The notes below the pieces were generated by a model, which worked only from the letters and a program-made list of their open reading frames with translations, had not been told where the DNA came from and searched no databases. Positions 1-9,039 of a DNA stretch of 64,000 bases are shown here, in pieces. The DNA is from Thioalkalivibrio sp. ALJ21. GTDB lineage: Bacteria > Pseudomonadota > Gammaproteobacteria > Ectothiorhodospirales > Ectothiorhodospiraceae. Location of the stretch: NCBI RefSeq assembly GCF_000378605.1, contig NZ_KB905156.1, positions 124,001 to 188,000 on the forward strand, read 5' to 3'. Made by a program: the position numbers and the translations under genes. The stretch's first letter is position 1. The number at the start of each line of letters is the position of its first letter.

Positions 1-336
1 CATGTGAGCCTGGTCGAGCCCGGCCCCATCCGCAGTGCCTTCCGTGCCAACGCCCTTAAGGCCTTCCGTCGCCACATCCACCGCGAGCACAGCCCCTGGA
101 CCGAGACCTATCGCGCCGCCGAGGCGCGCATGGCCAACGCCGAGTCCGACGCCCCGTTTACCCTTGGCCCGGAGGCCGTCGCTCGTTGCGTGGTGCATGC
201 CCTGGAGGCTCGCCGCCCGCGGGTGCGCTACCGCATCACGTTCCCGACCAAGCTGTTCGCCTTCCTGAAGTGGCTGCTGCCGGCACGAGCGATGGACGCT
301 GTGCTGCGCGGGGTATCGCGCGGAGAGAACCGCTGA
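1..336 (+). CDS. Short-chain dehydrogenase/reductase, C-terminal part
   Basis: This is the 3' end of a gene that begins before the window; the frame is open from base 1. The visible part opens with VSLVEPGPIRSAF, the loop after the last Rossmann strand of classical SDR enzymes that ends in a P-G-x-I/V-x-T/S motif and contacts the NAD(P) nicotinamide. The remaining roughly 100 residues are the substrate-side helices and a basic hydrophobic tail (FAFLKWLLPARAMD), seen in membrane-associated SDRs. The catalytic Tyr-Lys pair and the glycine-rich motif lie outside the window, so cofactor and substrate cannot be assigned. Confidence 0.75.
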   Translation, partial: HVSLVEPGPIRSAFRANALKAFRRHIHREHSPWTETYRAAEARMANAESDAPFTLGPEAVARCVVHALEARRPRVRYRITFPTKLFAFLKWLLPARAMDAVLRGVSRGENR

Positions 337-364
337 TGTCCGCGCGGCCAGGGGCGGGCACCGC

Positions 365-1738
365 ATGAATCTGATCTTTCTCGCGCTGATCGTGATCGCC
401 GTGGCCACCGCCGCGATCCGCGAGATCCAGTCCACCGACCCCGACGAACAGCCGATGCAGGCTTTGTCCGAGGGCGCGATCGACGCGGCCGGCTCGGCGG
501 TGGAGCTGGCGCTGGGGCTGGTCGGGGTGATGGCGCTGTTCCTCGGCCTGATGAAGATCGCCGAGGCCGGCGGCCTGCTGACCGTGCTGGCACGGCTGCT
601 GCGCCCGCTGATGGTGCGTCTGTTCCCGTCGGTCCCGCCGGAGCACCCGGCGATGGGCGCGATGATCCTGAACTTCTCCGCCAACATCCTCGGGCTGGGC
701 AATGCCGCGACCCCGTTCGGCATCCGCGCGATGCAGGAACTGGAGAAGCTGAACCCGCACCCCGGCACCGCCACCAATGCGATGGCGCTGTTCCTGGCGA
801 TCAACACCTCCAGCATCACATTGCTGCCGACCGGGGTGATCGCGCTGCGCGCCTCGCTCGGCTCCGAGGCCCCGGCCGCGATCCTGCCAACCACCCTGTT
901 CGCCACGCTGTTCGCGACCATCGCCGGCATCACCAGCGCCCTGATCCTGCAGCGCTATTTCCGCAGCCCGCCGCCCACCCGTTCGATCGACGCGGATGCC
1001 TCCTCCGGCTCCGACGAGCTGGAAGACACAATCCGGGCGGCGAGCCAGGACAGCACCGAAGCGGCGTCGGCCGAAAACCGCGGACAGGACAGCGGCCAGC
1101 CTGACCAGCAGCCGATGAACATCGAGGTCCCCACCGAGGGCTACCCGGCCTGGGTCTCGATCCTGGTCCTGCTGGGGGTGCTGGCGATCATCCCGCTGAC
1201 GATTGTGTACGGCCAGGCGATCGCCCCCTGGATCATCCCCGGGCTGGTGGTCGGCTTCCTGTCCTATGGCGTAATCCGTGGCGTGCCGGTCTACGAGGTC
1301 TTCGTCGAGGGGGCCAAGGAAGGCTTCAACGTAGCCCTGCGCATCATCCCCTACCTGGTGGCGATCCTGGTCGCGGTGGGGATGCTGCGCGAGAGTGGTG
1401 CGCTGGGCATGTTCGTCGGGCTGGTCGGCCCGCTGACGACCCCGTTCGGCCTGCCGGCCGAGGCCCTGCCGATGGCGCTACTGCGTCCGCTGTCCGGCTC
1501 CGGCGCCTACGGCATCATGGCCGGCATCATGCAGGACCCGGCCACCGGCCCGGACACCCACGTCGGCATCCTGGTCTCCACCCTGCAGGGCTCGACCGAG
1601 ACCACCTTCTACGTGCTCGCGGTCTACTTCGGCGCGATCGGCATCAAGCGCGTACGCCACACCCTGGCCGCGGCGCTGACGGCAGACGCCGTCGCGGTGA
1701 TCGCAGCCGTGACCATCGTGGCCATCCTGTTCCTGTAA
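365..1738 (+). CDS. Fused SpmA/SpmB-type nucleoside-recognition (Gate domain) membrane protein
   Basis: A 457-residue integral membrane protein made of two homologous halves. Residues 1-200 match the SpmA type, with FSANILGLGNAATPFG at about 103-119, a hallmark of this family. Residues 260-457 match the SpmB type. The halves are joined by an acidic, Ser/Gln-rich linker at about 201-260 that is probably cytoplasmic or periplasmic and disordered. In Bacillus the two are separate spore maturation proteins; in non-sporulating proteobacteria fused versions are common and their substrate is unknown. The gene starts 28 bp after the dehydrogenase and may be cotranscribed with it. The family call is firm; the function is not known. 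Confidence 0.88.
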   Translation: MNLIFLALIVIAVATAAIREIQSTDPDEQPMQALSEGAIDAAGSAVELALGLVGVMALFLGLMKIAEAGGLLTVLARLLRPLMVRLFPSVPPEHPAMGAMILNFSANILGLGNAATPFGIRAMQELEKLNPHPGTATNAMALFLAINTSSITLLPTGVIALRASLGSEAPAAILPTTLFATLFATIAGITSALILQRYFRSPPPTRSIDADASSGSDELEDTIRAASQDSTEAASAENRGQDSGQPDQQPMNIEVPTEGYPAWVSILVLLGVLAIIPLTIVYGQAIAPWIIPGLVVGFLSYGVIRGVPVYEVFVEGAKEGFNVALRIIPYLVAILVAVGMLRESGALGMFVGLVGPLTTPFGLPAEALPMALLRPLSGSGAYGIMAGIMQDPATGPDTHVGILVSTLQGSTETTFYVLAVYFGAIGIKRVRHTLAAALTADAVAVIAAVTIVAILFL

Positions 1739-1759
1739 CGGGTCTCCCGCGTAGCGCGG

Positions 1760-1966
1760 TCAGTTGGGCGGGCCGCCGGGGTTGATGTCCTTGTCCTTCA
1801 CAATGAAGTAGACACCGATCGCGGCCAGCGCCATCCACAGCACCAGGGCCACCACGCCCAGGATCTCCCACAGGGTGACAAAGAAGAACAGCATCAGCGC
1901 GGCCGCGCCGAGAAAGATATTGCCGATTACGAAGTTCGAGGGACGGCGGGATCCGTTGTCGGACAT
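1760..1966 (-). CDS. Small two-helix membrane protein, hypothetical
   Basis: A 68-residue protein with a short basic N-terminus (SDNGSRRPSNF), two closely spaced hydrophobic segments at about 13-32 and 36-56, and a charged tail (VKDKDINPGGPPN). It therefore probably spans the inner membrane twice with both ends in the cytoplasm. The gene ends 21 bp from the convergent SpmA/SpmB gene and lies 30 bp downstream of the 72-residue gene on the same strand, suggesting a two-gene unit. I do not recognise a family. GC-rich codon use matches its neighbours, which supports a real gene. Confidence 0.6.
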   Translation of the reverse strand: MSDNGSRRPSNFVIGNIFLGAAALMLFFFVTLWEILGVVALVLWMALAAIGVYFIVKDKDINPGGPPN

Positions 1967-1996
1967 CAGGGGGCTCCGGGCCTGCGCGGCAGGCGA

Positions 1997-2215
1997 TTAC
2001 TGCTTCTTGTAAGGGGCGAAGTCGAACTGCCCGGCGGTCATGTCGTCCCACAGGTCGCTCTGGAGCACGGCCAGCAGCTTGAACAGCTTGCGCAGCTCCG
2101 GGTCGTCCATGAAGCGCTGGTCCTCGCTGGCCTTCAGCGCCTCGACCAGCGTCGCGCATTGCTCGCGGCTGATCCCGAGGACGTTCAGGCCCTCTTCTCC
2201 CATCTCGACATCCAT
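1997..2215 (-). CDS. Small acidic protein, hypothetical
   Basis: A 72-residue soluble protein, strongly acidic at the N-terminus (MDVEMGEEG), with an amphipathic helical middle (REQCATLVEALKASEDQRFMDDPELRKLFKLLAVLQSDLW split over about residues 18-56) and a basic C-terminal YKKQ. No signal peptide or membrane segment is visible. It sits directly upstream of the 68-residue membrane protein, likely in one transcript. I do not recognise a family; the length, start codon and codon use are consistent with a genuine small gene. Confidence 0.6.
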   Translation of the reverse strand: MDVEMGEEGLNVLGISREQCATLVEALKASEDQRFMDDPELRKLFKLLAVLQSDLWDDMTAGQFDFAPYKKQ

Positions 2216-2290
2216 CGGGTAACTCCGGTTCGGTCAAAGCGGCGATTGTAGCGGCTCGCGCGCCCGCAGCGAAAACGCCGGGTCCGGACT

Positions 2291-2320
2291 CCGGCATTGC
2301 GCCCGCGGGCGCAATGCCGG
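2291..2320 (-). terminator. Perfect 30-nt palindrome downstream of the RND pump gene
   Basis: Two 14-nt arms (CCGGCATTGCGCCC and its complement) meet with a 2-nt centre, 8 bp beyond the stop codon of the efflux pump gene. On the minus strand it is followed by GGACCCGGCGTTTTC, a poor U-tract, so it may stop transcription or simply protect the 3' end. The position directly after a long operon favours the terminator reading. Confidence 0.6.
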
Positions 2321-2328
2321 GTTTGGCC

Positions 2329-5300
2329 TTACGCCGCTTGGGCGCGGATCAGCTCGACCCGGTTGCGCACGTACAGGTAGTACAGCACCGGGATGATCAC
2401 CAGCGTCAGCAGCGTGGAGACAAAGACGCCGAAGATCAGCGAGATCGCCAGGCCCGAGAAGATCGGGTCGTCGAGGATGAACCCGGCACCGACCATCGCC
2501 GCCAACCCGGTCAGGATGATCGGCTTGGCGCGCACCGCACCCGCGTGCACCACCGCCTCGATCACCTCCACGCCGCGGCGGATCTCGTCGTTGATGAAAT
2601 CCACCAGCAGGATCGAGTTGCGCACGATGATCCCGGCCAGCGCGATCATCCCGATCATCGAGGTCGCGGTGAACTTGGCGTCCATGAAGAAGGCATCCAT
2701 GAACGCATGCCCCGGCATCACCCCGATTACGGTCAGCGGGATCGGGGCCATGATGATCAGCGGCACCATGTACGAGCGGAACTGCGCGACCACCAGCAGG
2801 TAGATCAGGATCAGGCCCACCGAGTAGGCGATGCCCATGTCGCGGAAGGTCTCGTAGGTCACCTGCCATTCGCCGTCCCACTTCAGCGAGAAGTTGTACG
2901 GGTTGTCCGGCTGGCTGATAAACAGCTGTTCCAGCGGCTCGTCATAGGCCATTGGCGTGTCGCGCAGCCCGAAGAACATGTCGAACATGCCGTACAGCGG
3001 GCTGTCCAGCCCACCGGCCAGGTCGCCCATTACGTAGACCACCGGGAGCAGATTCTTGTGGTGAATCGAGTGCTCAAGGGTCGAGTCGACCACATTCACC
3101 ACCTCGGACAGCGGCACCAGGGTACCGTCACGCGAGCGCACCTTGAGCCCCAGCACCGGTTCCAGGCTGCCCTTCTCGGTCTGGTCAAACTCGAGCCGCA
3201 CGGGGACCGCGTACTTCACGTTGGAGCCGTACAGATAGGTGACGTCCTCGCCGGACAGCGCGGTCTCGATCGCCTGCACCACCGCCTGCTGCGACACACC
3301 CAGCCGTGCGGCCCGCTCGCGGTCCACCTGCAGGATCTTCTTCGGCCCCGGATATTCCACCGAGTCGTCGATGTCGGTGATGCCATCGGTGTTCTCGAAC
3401 ACCTCGCGCACCTTCTTCGCAATCTCGATCTGACCGTTGTAGTCCGGGCCGTAAATCTCGGCCACGATCGGCGACATCACCGGCGGCCCCGGCGGCACCT
3501 CGACCACCTTCACGGCCGCGCCGTGACGATCGGCGATCGCGTTGATCGCCTCGCGCACGCCCAGGGCGATCGCGTGGCTCTGACGTGAACGGTCGGAGGC
3601 ATCGGTCAGATTGACCTGGATATCGCCTACGTGAGAGCCCTCGCGCAGGTAGTACTGCCGCACCAGACCGTTGAAATTGATCGGCGCGGCCGTGCCCGCA
3701 TAGGTCTGCACGTTGTGCACCTCGGGGACCGTCTTCAAGTAGTCGCCCATCTCCGCCAGGACCGCGGACGTACGCTCCAGGCTGGTGCCTTCCGGCATGT
3801 CGAGCACCACCTGGAACTCCGACTTGTCGTCGAACGGCAGCATCTTCATCACCACCAGCTGGAAGTAGGCCAGCGAGACGGAGCCCAGGATCAGTACCAG
3901 CGTGCCCACCCACAGCGCGAGACGATTGGCCTTCTTGCGTCCGCCGGTCCCGAGGAACGGCAACAGCAGGGTATTGAAGATTTTCATCAGGCCGGCGGAG
4001 GCGCTCTCGCCTTCCGGGCCATGACCGCCACCCGCCGGGGTGGCGTGCTCGTGCTGCTCGGCCTGTCGGCGCAGGACCTTGTAGGTCAGCCAGGGCGTGA
4101 CCACATAGGCCACGGCCAGCGAGATGATCATCCCCATCGAGGCGTTGATCGGGATCGGGCTCATGTACGGGCCCATCAGGCCGGTCACAAAGGCCATCGG
4201 CAGCAGTGCCGCGATCACGGTAAAGGTTGCGAGGATCGTCGGCCCGCCGACCTCGTCCACCGCGACCGGGATCGCCTCGAGGAGCTTCTTTCCGCCCTGG
4301 ACCATATGCCGGTGGATGTTCTCCACCACGACGATCGCGTCATCCACGAGGATCCCGATGGAGAAGATCAGCGCAAACAGCGATACGCGGTTGAGCGTGA
4401 AGCCATAGGCCCAGGAGGCGAACAGCGTGATCGCCAGCGTGATCACCACCGCCACGCCGACGATGAAGGCCTCGCGCCAGCCGAGCGCGATCCAGACCAG
4501 GATCACCACCGAGGCCGTCGCCAGGATGAGCTTCTGGATCAGGGTGTTCGCCTTGTCGTCGGCGGTCTCGCCGTAGTTGCGGGTGATCGTGGTCTCGATG
4601 CCGTCGGGGATGTACGTGCCCCGTAGCTGTTCAAGCCGCTCGATCAGGGCATCGGCGATGTCCGGGGCGTTGGTGCCCGGCTGCTTGGCAATCGCAACCG
4701 TGACCGCCGGGTGGCTCTCGCCAATGCGCGCACGATCCCCGGCCGCCGCCCCGTGGGCGAAGCGCACATGCTCGGTCGCGTACGCCGGGCCCTGGATCAC
4801 CTCGGCGACATCGGACAGGTAGATCGGACGGCCGTCGTGCATGCCGACCACCAGCCCAGCGAAGGCCTCGGGTTCGGTGATGAAGTCACCCGCCTGGACC
4901 AGGACCTCCTGATCATCCTCGTACAGCCGTCCGGCATCGCGCGAGAAATTGGAGGCCTGCAGGCTGTCGCGCAGATCGTCCACCGACAGGTTGTAGGCCG
5001 CCAGGGTCTCCGGCTTGAAGCGCACGTGCACGACGTGGTCCGGACCGCCGACGGTATAGATGTCACGGGTTCCGGGGACGCGCTTGAGCTCGGACTCCAG
5101 CGCATGCGCGACCCGCAGCAGATCGTGTCCACCGCGCGCCTCGTCCTCGGACCACAGGGTTACATTGACGATTGGCACGTCATCAATACCCATCGGCTTG
5201 ATGATCGGCTCGCCCACCCCCAGCCCTGGCGGCAGCCAGTCCTGGTTGGAGAATACCTGGTTGTACAGGCGCACCAGTGCTGCGGTGCGGTCCTCGCCGA

Positions 5301-5634
5301 CCTCGAACTGGATGGTGACCTGCGCCATGTTCGGGCGCGAAGTGGAATAGATGTCGTCGATGCCCTCGATCTCGGAGAGCACCTGTTCGGCCGGCGTGGC
5401 CACCAACTGCGCCACCTCCTGCGCGCTCGCCCCGGGAAACGGGATGAACACATCGGCCATCGTCACGTTGATCTGCGGCTCTTCCTCGCGCGGGGTCACG
5501 AGGATCGCGAACAGCCCCAGTAGCAGGCCCAGCAGGGCCAGCAGCGGCGTGATCTGGGTCGTCAGGAAGGCCTGGGCGATGCGCCCGGAGATCCCCATGC
5601 GGCCGGATGCCGCGTCCGTGCTGGCATCACTCAT
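2329..5634 (-). CDS. RND efflux transporter, inner-membrane pump subunit
   Basis: About 1101 residues, the usual RND size. The N-terminal helix (about 24-45) is followed by a porter region opening with TPREEEPQINVTMADVF, then a second set of membrane helices. LVDDAIVVVENIHRHM near residue 425 is the TM4 motif whose paired Asp residues carry the proton relay. The second half repeats the layout, with GLVRQ-type porter segments and a final helix bundle ending in YVRNRVELIRAQAA. It would export substrates from the periplasm or inner leaflet through the adaptor encoded upstream and an outer-membrane channel not found here. The ATG at 5634 is preferred over GTG at 5640. It overlaps the adaptor gene by 8 bp, indicating translational coupling. 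Substrate unknown. Confidence 0.92.
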   Translation of the reverse strand: MSDASTDAASGRMGISGRIAQAFLTTQITPLLALLGLLLGLFAILVTPREEEPQINVTMADVFIPFPGASAQEVAQLVATPAEQVLSEIEGIDDIYSTSRPNMAQVTIQFEVGEDRTAALVRLYNQVFSNQDWLPPGLGVGEPIIKPMGIDDVPIVNVTLWSEDEARGGHDLLRVAHALESELKRVPGTRDIYTVGGPDHVVHVRFKPETLAAYNLSVDDLRDSLQASNFSRDAGRLYEDDQEVLVQAGDFITEPEAFAGLVVGMHDGRPIYLSDVAEVIQGPAYATEHVRFAHGAAAGDRARIGESHPAVTVAIAKQPGTNAPDIADALIERLEQLRGTYIPDGIETTITRNYGETADDKANTLIQKLILATASVVILVWIALGWREAFIVGVAVVITLAITLFASWAYGFTLNRVSLFALIFSIGILVDDAIVVVENIHRHMVQGGKKLLEAIPVAVDEVGGPTILATFTVIAALLPMAFVTGLMGPYMSPIPINASMGMIISLAVAYVVTPWLTYKVLRRQAEQHEHATPAGGGHGPEGESASAGLMKIFNTLLLPFLGTGGRKKANRLALWVGTLVLILGSVSLAYFQLVVMKMLPFDDKSEFQVVLDMPEGTSLERTSAVLAEMGDYLKTVPEVHNVQTYAGTAAPINFNGLVRQYYLREGSHVGDIQVNLTDASDRSRQSHAIALGVREAINAIADRHGAAVKVVEVPPGPPVMSPIVAEIYGPDYNGQIEIAKKVREVFENTDGITDIDDSVEYPGPKKILQVDRERAARLGVSQQAVVQAIETALSGEDVTYLYGSNVKYAVPVRLEFDQTEKGSLEPVLGLKVRSRDGTLVPLSEVVNVVDSTLEHSIHHKNLLPVVYVMGDLAGGLDSPLYGMFDMFFGLRDTPMAYDEPLEQLFISQPDNPYNFSLKWDGEWQVTYETFRDMGIAYSVGLILIYLLVVAQFRSYMVPLIIMAPIPLTVIGVMPGHAFMDAFFMDAKFTATSMIGMIALAGIIVRNSILLVDFINDEIRRGVEVIEAVVHAGAVRAKPIILTGLAAMVGAGFILDDPIFSGLAISLIFGVFVSTLLTLVIIPVLYYLYVRNRVELIRAQAA

Positions 5635-6676
5635 CGGCACCCACCTGCTGATGCTCCTTCAGGTAGATCGCCGCGTGCACCGGATCCAGCGCCACGCGCT
5701 CGCCCTCGCTCAGCCCACCGAGAATCTCGATGTACCCGTCATGCGTGCGCCCGACACGGACTTGACGAAAACGCACCCGGTCCTCGTCATCGATCACGTA
5801 CACCGCGGTGACCTCGCTGCGATACACAACGGCCTCGCGCGGGACGGTCAGACGCTCGACGTCATCCAGAAAGAACGCCGTCTTCACGAACATGCCGGGG
5901 AACAGCCCCAGGTCGTCCTGCTCCGGCAAATTCACACGGATACGAAAGGTGGAACTGGCCGGGTCGGCATAGGGGAAGATGGTCAGGCTCTCGGCCGCGA
6001 GCCGCCGGTCGTCATTCAACAGCACCTCGGCCTCGCGCCGCTCGCGCACCGCATGGATCATGCGCTGCGGGACATCCACCTCCACGCGCAGCCGATCCAG
6101 GCTGATGCCGGACAACAGGGGCGAACCCGGGCTGACCGATTCACCCACCTCGACATGACGTTCGGTCACGATGCCGGAGTACGGGGCAAAGACCTCGGTA
6201 TAGCCAAGCTGCTCGCGGGCTTCCTCGACCCGGCCCTCGGCGGAGCGCAGACGCGCCCGCGCCGACTGCAGCTCGGCCTCGGCGCGCTCGAACTCCGAGC
6301 GCGAAACGACCCCGCGTTCGAACACATCCTGGATGCGGTTGAACTCCGAACGTGCCTCGTTGAACCGGGCGCGCGCCTCGGCCAGGTCCCCTTCGGCCTG
6401 GCTCACGCGCGCCTGCTGCTCGGAGTCGCTGACCCGCAGCAGCAGTTCGTCCGCCTCGACGAAATCATCGACATCGACATAGATCTCGCGGATACGCCCG
6501 GAGGTCTGCGCCGAGATCGTGGAACGCTGCACGGCCTCGACCCGACCGTCCAGGACACGTTCCTGTACCAGGGTCTGGCGTTCCGCGGTTGCAGTCTCGA
6601 ACGGGAAATCCGCCTGGGCAGAGAACGGCAACAGCAACAGACCCCAGAGGGCCGGGCGCATCCACTTGAGTGTCAT
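5627..6676 (-). CDS. RND efflux periplasmic adaptor (membrane fusion protein)
   Basis: A 349-residue protein starting MTLKWMRPALWG, with a cleavable signal peptide ending at SAQA. The mature chain shows the adaptor plan: a first half-lipoyl strand (TISAQTSGRIREIYVDVDDFVEADELLLRV), a long alpha-hairpin rich in Glu, Arg and Ala (about 85-155), the second half-lipoyl (EQLGYTEVFAPYSGIVTERHVEVGESV), and a beta-barrel/membrane-proximal part. It docks the pump to the outer-membrane channel. The ATG at 6676 is chosen because it begins the signal peptide; an upstream in-frame codon at 6718 would bury it. First gene of the pump operon, with a candidate operator 47 bp upstream. Confidence 0.9.
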   Translation of the reverse strand: MTLKWMRPALWGLLLLPFSAQADFPFETATAERQTLVQERVLDGRVEAVQRSTISAQTSGRIREIYVDVDDFVEADELLLRVSDSEQQARVSQAEGDLAEARARFNEARSEFNRIQDVFERGVVSRSEFERAEAELQSARARLRSAEGRVEEAREQLGYTEVFAPYSGIVTERHVEVGESVSPGSPLLSGISLDRLRVEVDVPQRMIHAVRERREAEVLLNDDRRLAAESLTIFPYADPASSTFRIRVNLPEQDDLGLFPGMFVKTAFFLDDVERLTVPREAVVYRSEVTAVYVIDDEDRVRFRQVRVGRTHDGYIEILGGLSEGERVALDPVHAAIYLKEHQQVGADE

Positions 6677-6722
6677 CGGCTTCGATTCCTTGCGTGCTGT
6701 CGGGCCCGCCGGACCCACATAT

Positions 6723-6738
6723 ATTAGAGTTTTCTAAT
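6723..6738. promoter_or_regulatory. AT-rich palindrome, candidate operator of the RND pump operon
   Basis: ATTAGA-GTTT-TCTAAT is a perfect inverted repeat (6-nt arms, 4-nt spacer) in an AT-rich patch (about 6716-6743) that stands out from the GC-rich surroundings. It lies 47-62 bp upstream of the adaptor start codon. On the minus strand TATAAATT overlaps the palindrome and could supply a -10 element, so a bound repressor would block the promoter. The pattern resembles winged-helix (ArsR/MarR-like) operators. No regulator gene is adjacent. Confidence 0.45.
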
Positions 6739-6910
6739 TTATACGCCGATTGCGCGCCGACAGCAACGGCGGCGCATAAGACGCATCGGAAATCCCCTAG
6801 CGCGAGTATAGACACCTCCCGCACCACCGCATCAGCCGACCGCAATGCGCTGCACGAGCCGCCCACTGGCCGTATCATGTGGCGCCTCAGTCAATCGAAG
6901 GGGAGCCGAG

Positions 6911-7252
6911 ATGCCGCTTCTGCGAGTCGAGACCAACGCCGCCCTGCCCGACGATCCCGCGGGGCTGTGCCAACGCCTGTCCGCGCAGGTGGCCGACTGG
7001 CTGGGCAAGCCCGAGGGGTACGTGATGGTCGCCTGCACGCACAACCCGGCGATGTGCTTCGCCGGCAGCACCGACCCGCTCGCCTACTGCGAGCTGAAGA
7101 GCATCGGCCTGCCCGAGGGGCTGACCCGCGAGCTGTCACGCAAGCTCTGCGACGCCCTGCAGGCCGAACTGGGTCTGGACCCGGCCCGGGTCTATATCGA
7201 ATTCGCCGACGCCCCGCGCCACTTCTGGGGCACCAACAGCACGACGTTCTGA
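6911..7252 (+). CDS. MIF-like tautomerase (phenylpyruvate tautomerase-related)
   Basis: A 113-residue protein beginning MPLLRVETN; removal of Met would expose the N-terminal Pro that serves as catalytic base in the tautomerase superfamily. The length, the internal GYVMVACTHNPAMCFAGS segment and the C-terminal RVYIEFADAPRHFWGTN match macrophage-migration-inhibitory-factor-like proteins, which form trimers and keto-enolise phenylpyruvate-type substrates in vitro. The physiological bacterial substrate is generally unknown. The ATG at 6911 is preceded by GGGGAG, a good ribosome site, and upstream in-frame codons would destroy the N-terminal Pro. It is divergent from the RND operon and 58 bp before proS. 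Confidence 0.85.
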   Translation: MPLLRVETNAALPDDPAGLCQRLSAQVADWLGKPEGYVMVACTHNPAMCFAGSTDPLAYCELKSIGLPEGLTRELSRKLCDALQAELGLDPARVYIEFADAPRHFWGTNSTTF

Positions 7253-7310
7253 ATTCTCGCGGCCCGGTGGGCCGTCACTTCTCTCACGCACTTGATAACG
7301 GACTGCCCCG

Positions 7311-9023
7311 ATGCGCGTCTCGCAATTCCCGCTGAACACCCTGAAGGAAACCCCGGCCGACGCCGAGATCGTCTCCCACCAGCTGATGCTGCGCGCCGGC
7401 TATGTCCGGCGCCTGGCCGCCGGGCTGTACACCTGGCTTCCACTGGGGCTGCGCGTACTGCGCCGGGTGGAGAACATTGTGCGCGAGGAGATGAACCGGG
7501 CCGGTGCGCTGGAGGTACTGATGCCGGCCGTGCAGCCGGCCGAGCTGTGGCAGGAATCCGGTCGCTGGGACTTCTACGGAGCCGAGCTGCTGCGCCTGAA
7601 GGATCGCCACGAACGCGACTTCTGCTTCGGCCCGACTCACGAGGAAGTGATCACCGATCTCGTGCGCCGCGAGATCCGCAGCTACCGCCAACTGCCGGTC
7701 AACTACTACCAGATCCAGACCAAGTTCCGGGACGAGCGCCGCCCGCGCTTCGGCGTGATGCGCGCCCGCGAGTTCCTGATGAAGGATGCCTACTCCTTCC
7801 ACCTGGATGCCGAGTCGCTGGGGCAGACCTACCAGCAGATGCACGATGCCTACTGCCGTATCTTCGAGCGCTGTGGCCTGGACTTCCGCGCGGTAGAGGC
7901 CGATACCGGCGCGATCGGCGGCAACGCCTCGCACGAATTCCACGTCCTCGCCAGCTCCGGCGAGGACGCGATCGCCTTCTCGCCGGGTGGCTATGCCGCC
8001 AACGTCGAGTTGGCCATGTGCCCGAAGCCGGCTCAGGCGCCGCCCCCCAGCGCTGACATGGAGAAGATCGCCACCCCCGGGGTGCATACCATCGAGGACC
8101 TGGCGAACTTCCTCGAGATCCCGGCCGCACAGACCGTCAAGACCCTGGTCGTCGCCGCCTCCGACGAGGTCGACGCCGACCTGGTCGCGCTGGTCCTGCG
8201 CGGCGACCATGAGCTCAATGCGGTAAAGGCCGAGAAGCACCCGTGGGTCGCCGAACCGCTGCGCATGGCCGAGGCAGCCGAGATCCGCGCCGCCTTCGGC
8301 GCCGACCCCGGATCGCTGGGGCCGGTGGGCAGCCCGATCCCGGTACTGGCCGATCAGGCTGTACTGGGCATGGCGGACATGGTCGTGGGGGCCAACGAGG
8401 ACGGCCACCACCTGAAGCACGTGAACTGGGAACGCGACCTGCCGCAGCCGGAGAGCGCCGACCTGCGCAACATCACCGAGGGCGAACCGGCCCCGGACGG
8501 CTCCGGCCCGATCGAAATCCGCCGCGGAATCGAGGTTGGCCACATCTTCCAGCTCGGCGACAAGTACTCGCAGGCGCTGGGCGCCCGCGTGCTGGACGAG
8601 GACGGCCGCGAACAGGTGGTGACCATGGGCTGCTACGGCATCGGCGTCTCCCGTGTGGTCGCTGCCGCAATCGAGCAGAACTCCGACGAGCGCGGCATCT
8701 GCTGGCCCACGGCAATCGCCCCCTTCGACATCGCCCTGTGCCCGATCGGCGCCAAGAAGTCACAGCGCGTGCGCGAGGCCGCAGAGCAGTTGCACGAAGA
8801 GCTGGAGGCCGCCGGCTTCCAGGTGCTGCTGGATGACCGCGAACAGCGCCCCGGCGTTATGTTCGCCGACATGGAACTGATCGGCATCCCGCACCGCCTG
8901 GTCGTCGGCGAACGCGGCCTCGATGCCGGCGAACTCGAATACCAGGCGCGCACCGCCAGCGAGGCCGAACACCTCCCGATGGACGGCCTGCTCGACGCCC
9001 TGCGCGAACGTCTGCGCGGCTGA
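7311..9023 (+). CDS. proS: Prolyl-tRNA synthetase, bacterial (editing-domain) type
   Basis: A 570-residue class II synthetase, close to the 572 of E. coli ProS. The N-terminal catalytic part carries motif 1 (around [11 protein letters not shown]) and motif 2 ([25 protein letters not shown] split over about 140-160). An insertion of about 160 residues between motifs 2 and 3 (about 230-390) is the YbaK-like domain that hydrolyses Ala-tRNA(Pro). Motif 3 is in [20 protein letters not shown], and the C-terminal anticodon-binding domain ends at LRERLRG. It charges tRNA(Pro) in the cytoplasm. The ATG at 7311 begins the conserved [15 protein letters not shown]; no strong Shine-Dalgarno is seen. Confidence 0.97.
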   Translation: MRVSQFPLNTLKETPADAEIVSHQLMLRAGYVRRLAAGLYTWLPLGLRVLRRVENIVREEMNRAGALEVLMPAVQPAELWQESGRWDFYGAELLRLKDRHERDFCFGPTHEEVITDLVRREIRSYRQLPVNYYQIQTKFRDERRPRFGVMRAREFLMKDAYSFHLDAESLGQTYQQMHDAYCRIFERCGLDFRAVEADTGAIGGNASHEFHVLASSGEDAIAFSPGGYAANVELAMCPKPAQAPPPSADMEKIATPGVHTIEDLANFLEIPAAQTVKTLVVAASDEVDADLVALVLRGDHELNAVKAEKHPWVAEPLRMAEAAEIRAAFGADPGSLGPVGSPIPVLADQAVLGMADMVVGANEDGHHLKHVNWERDLPQPESADLRNITEGEPAPDGSGPIEIRRGIEVGHIFQLGDKYSQALGARVLDEDGREQVVTMGCYGIGVSRVVAAAIEQNSDERGICWPTAIAPFDIALCPIGAKKSQRVREAAEQLHEELEAAGFQVLLDDREQRPGVMFADMELIGIPHRLVVGERGLDAGELEYQARTASEAEHLPMDGLLDALRERLRG

Positions 9024-9039
9024 ACCCGGGGCGACCACG

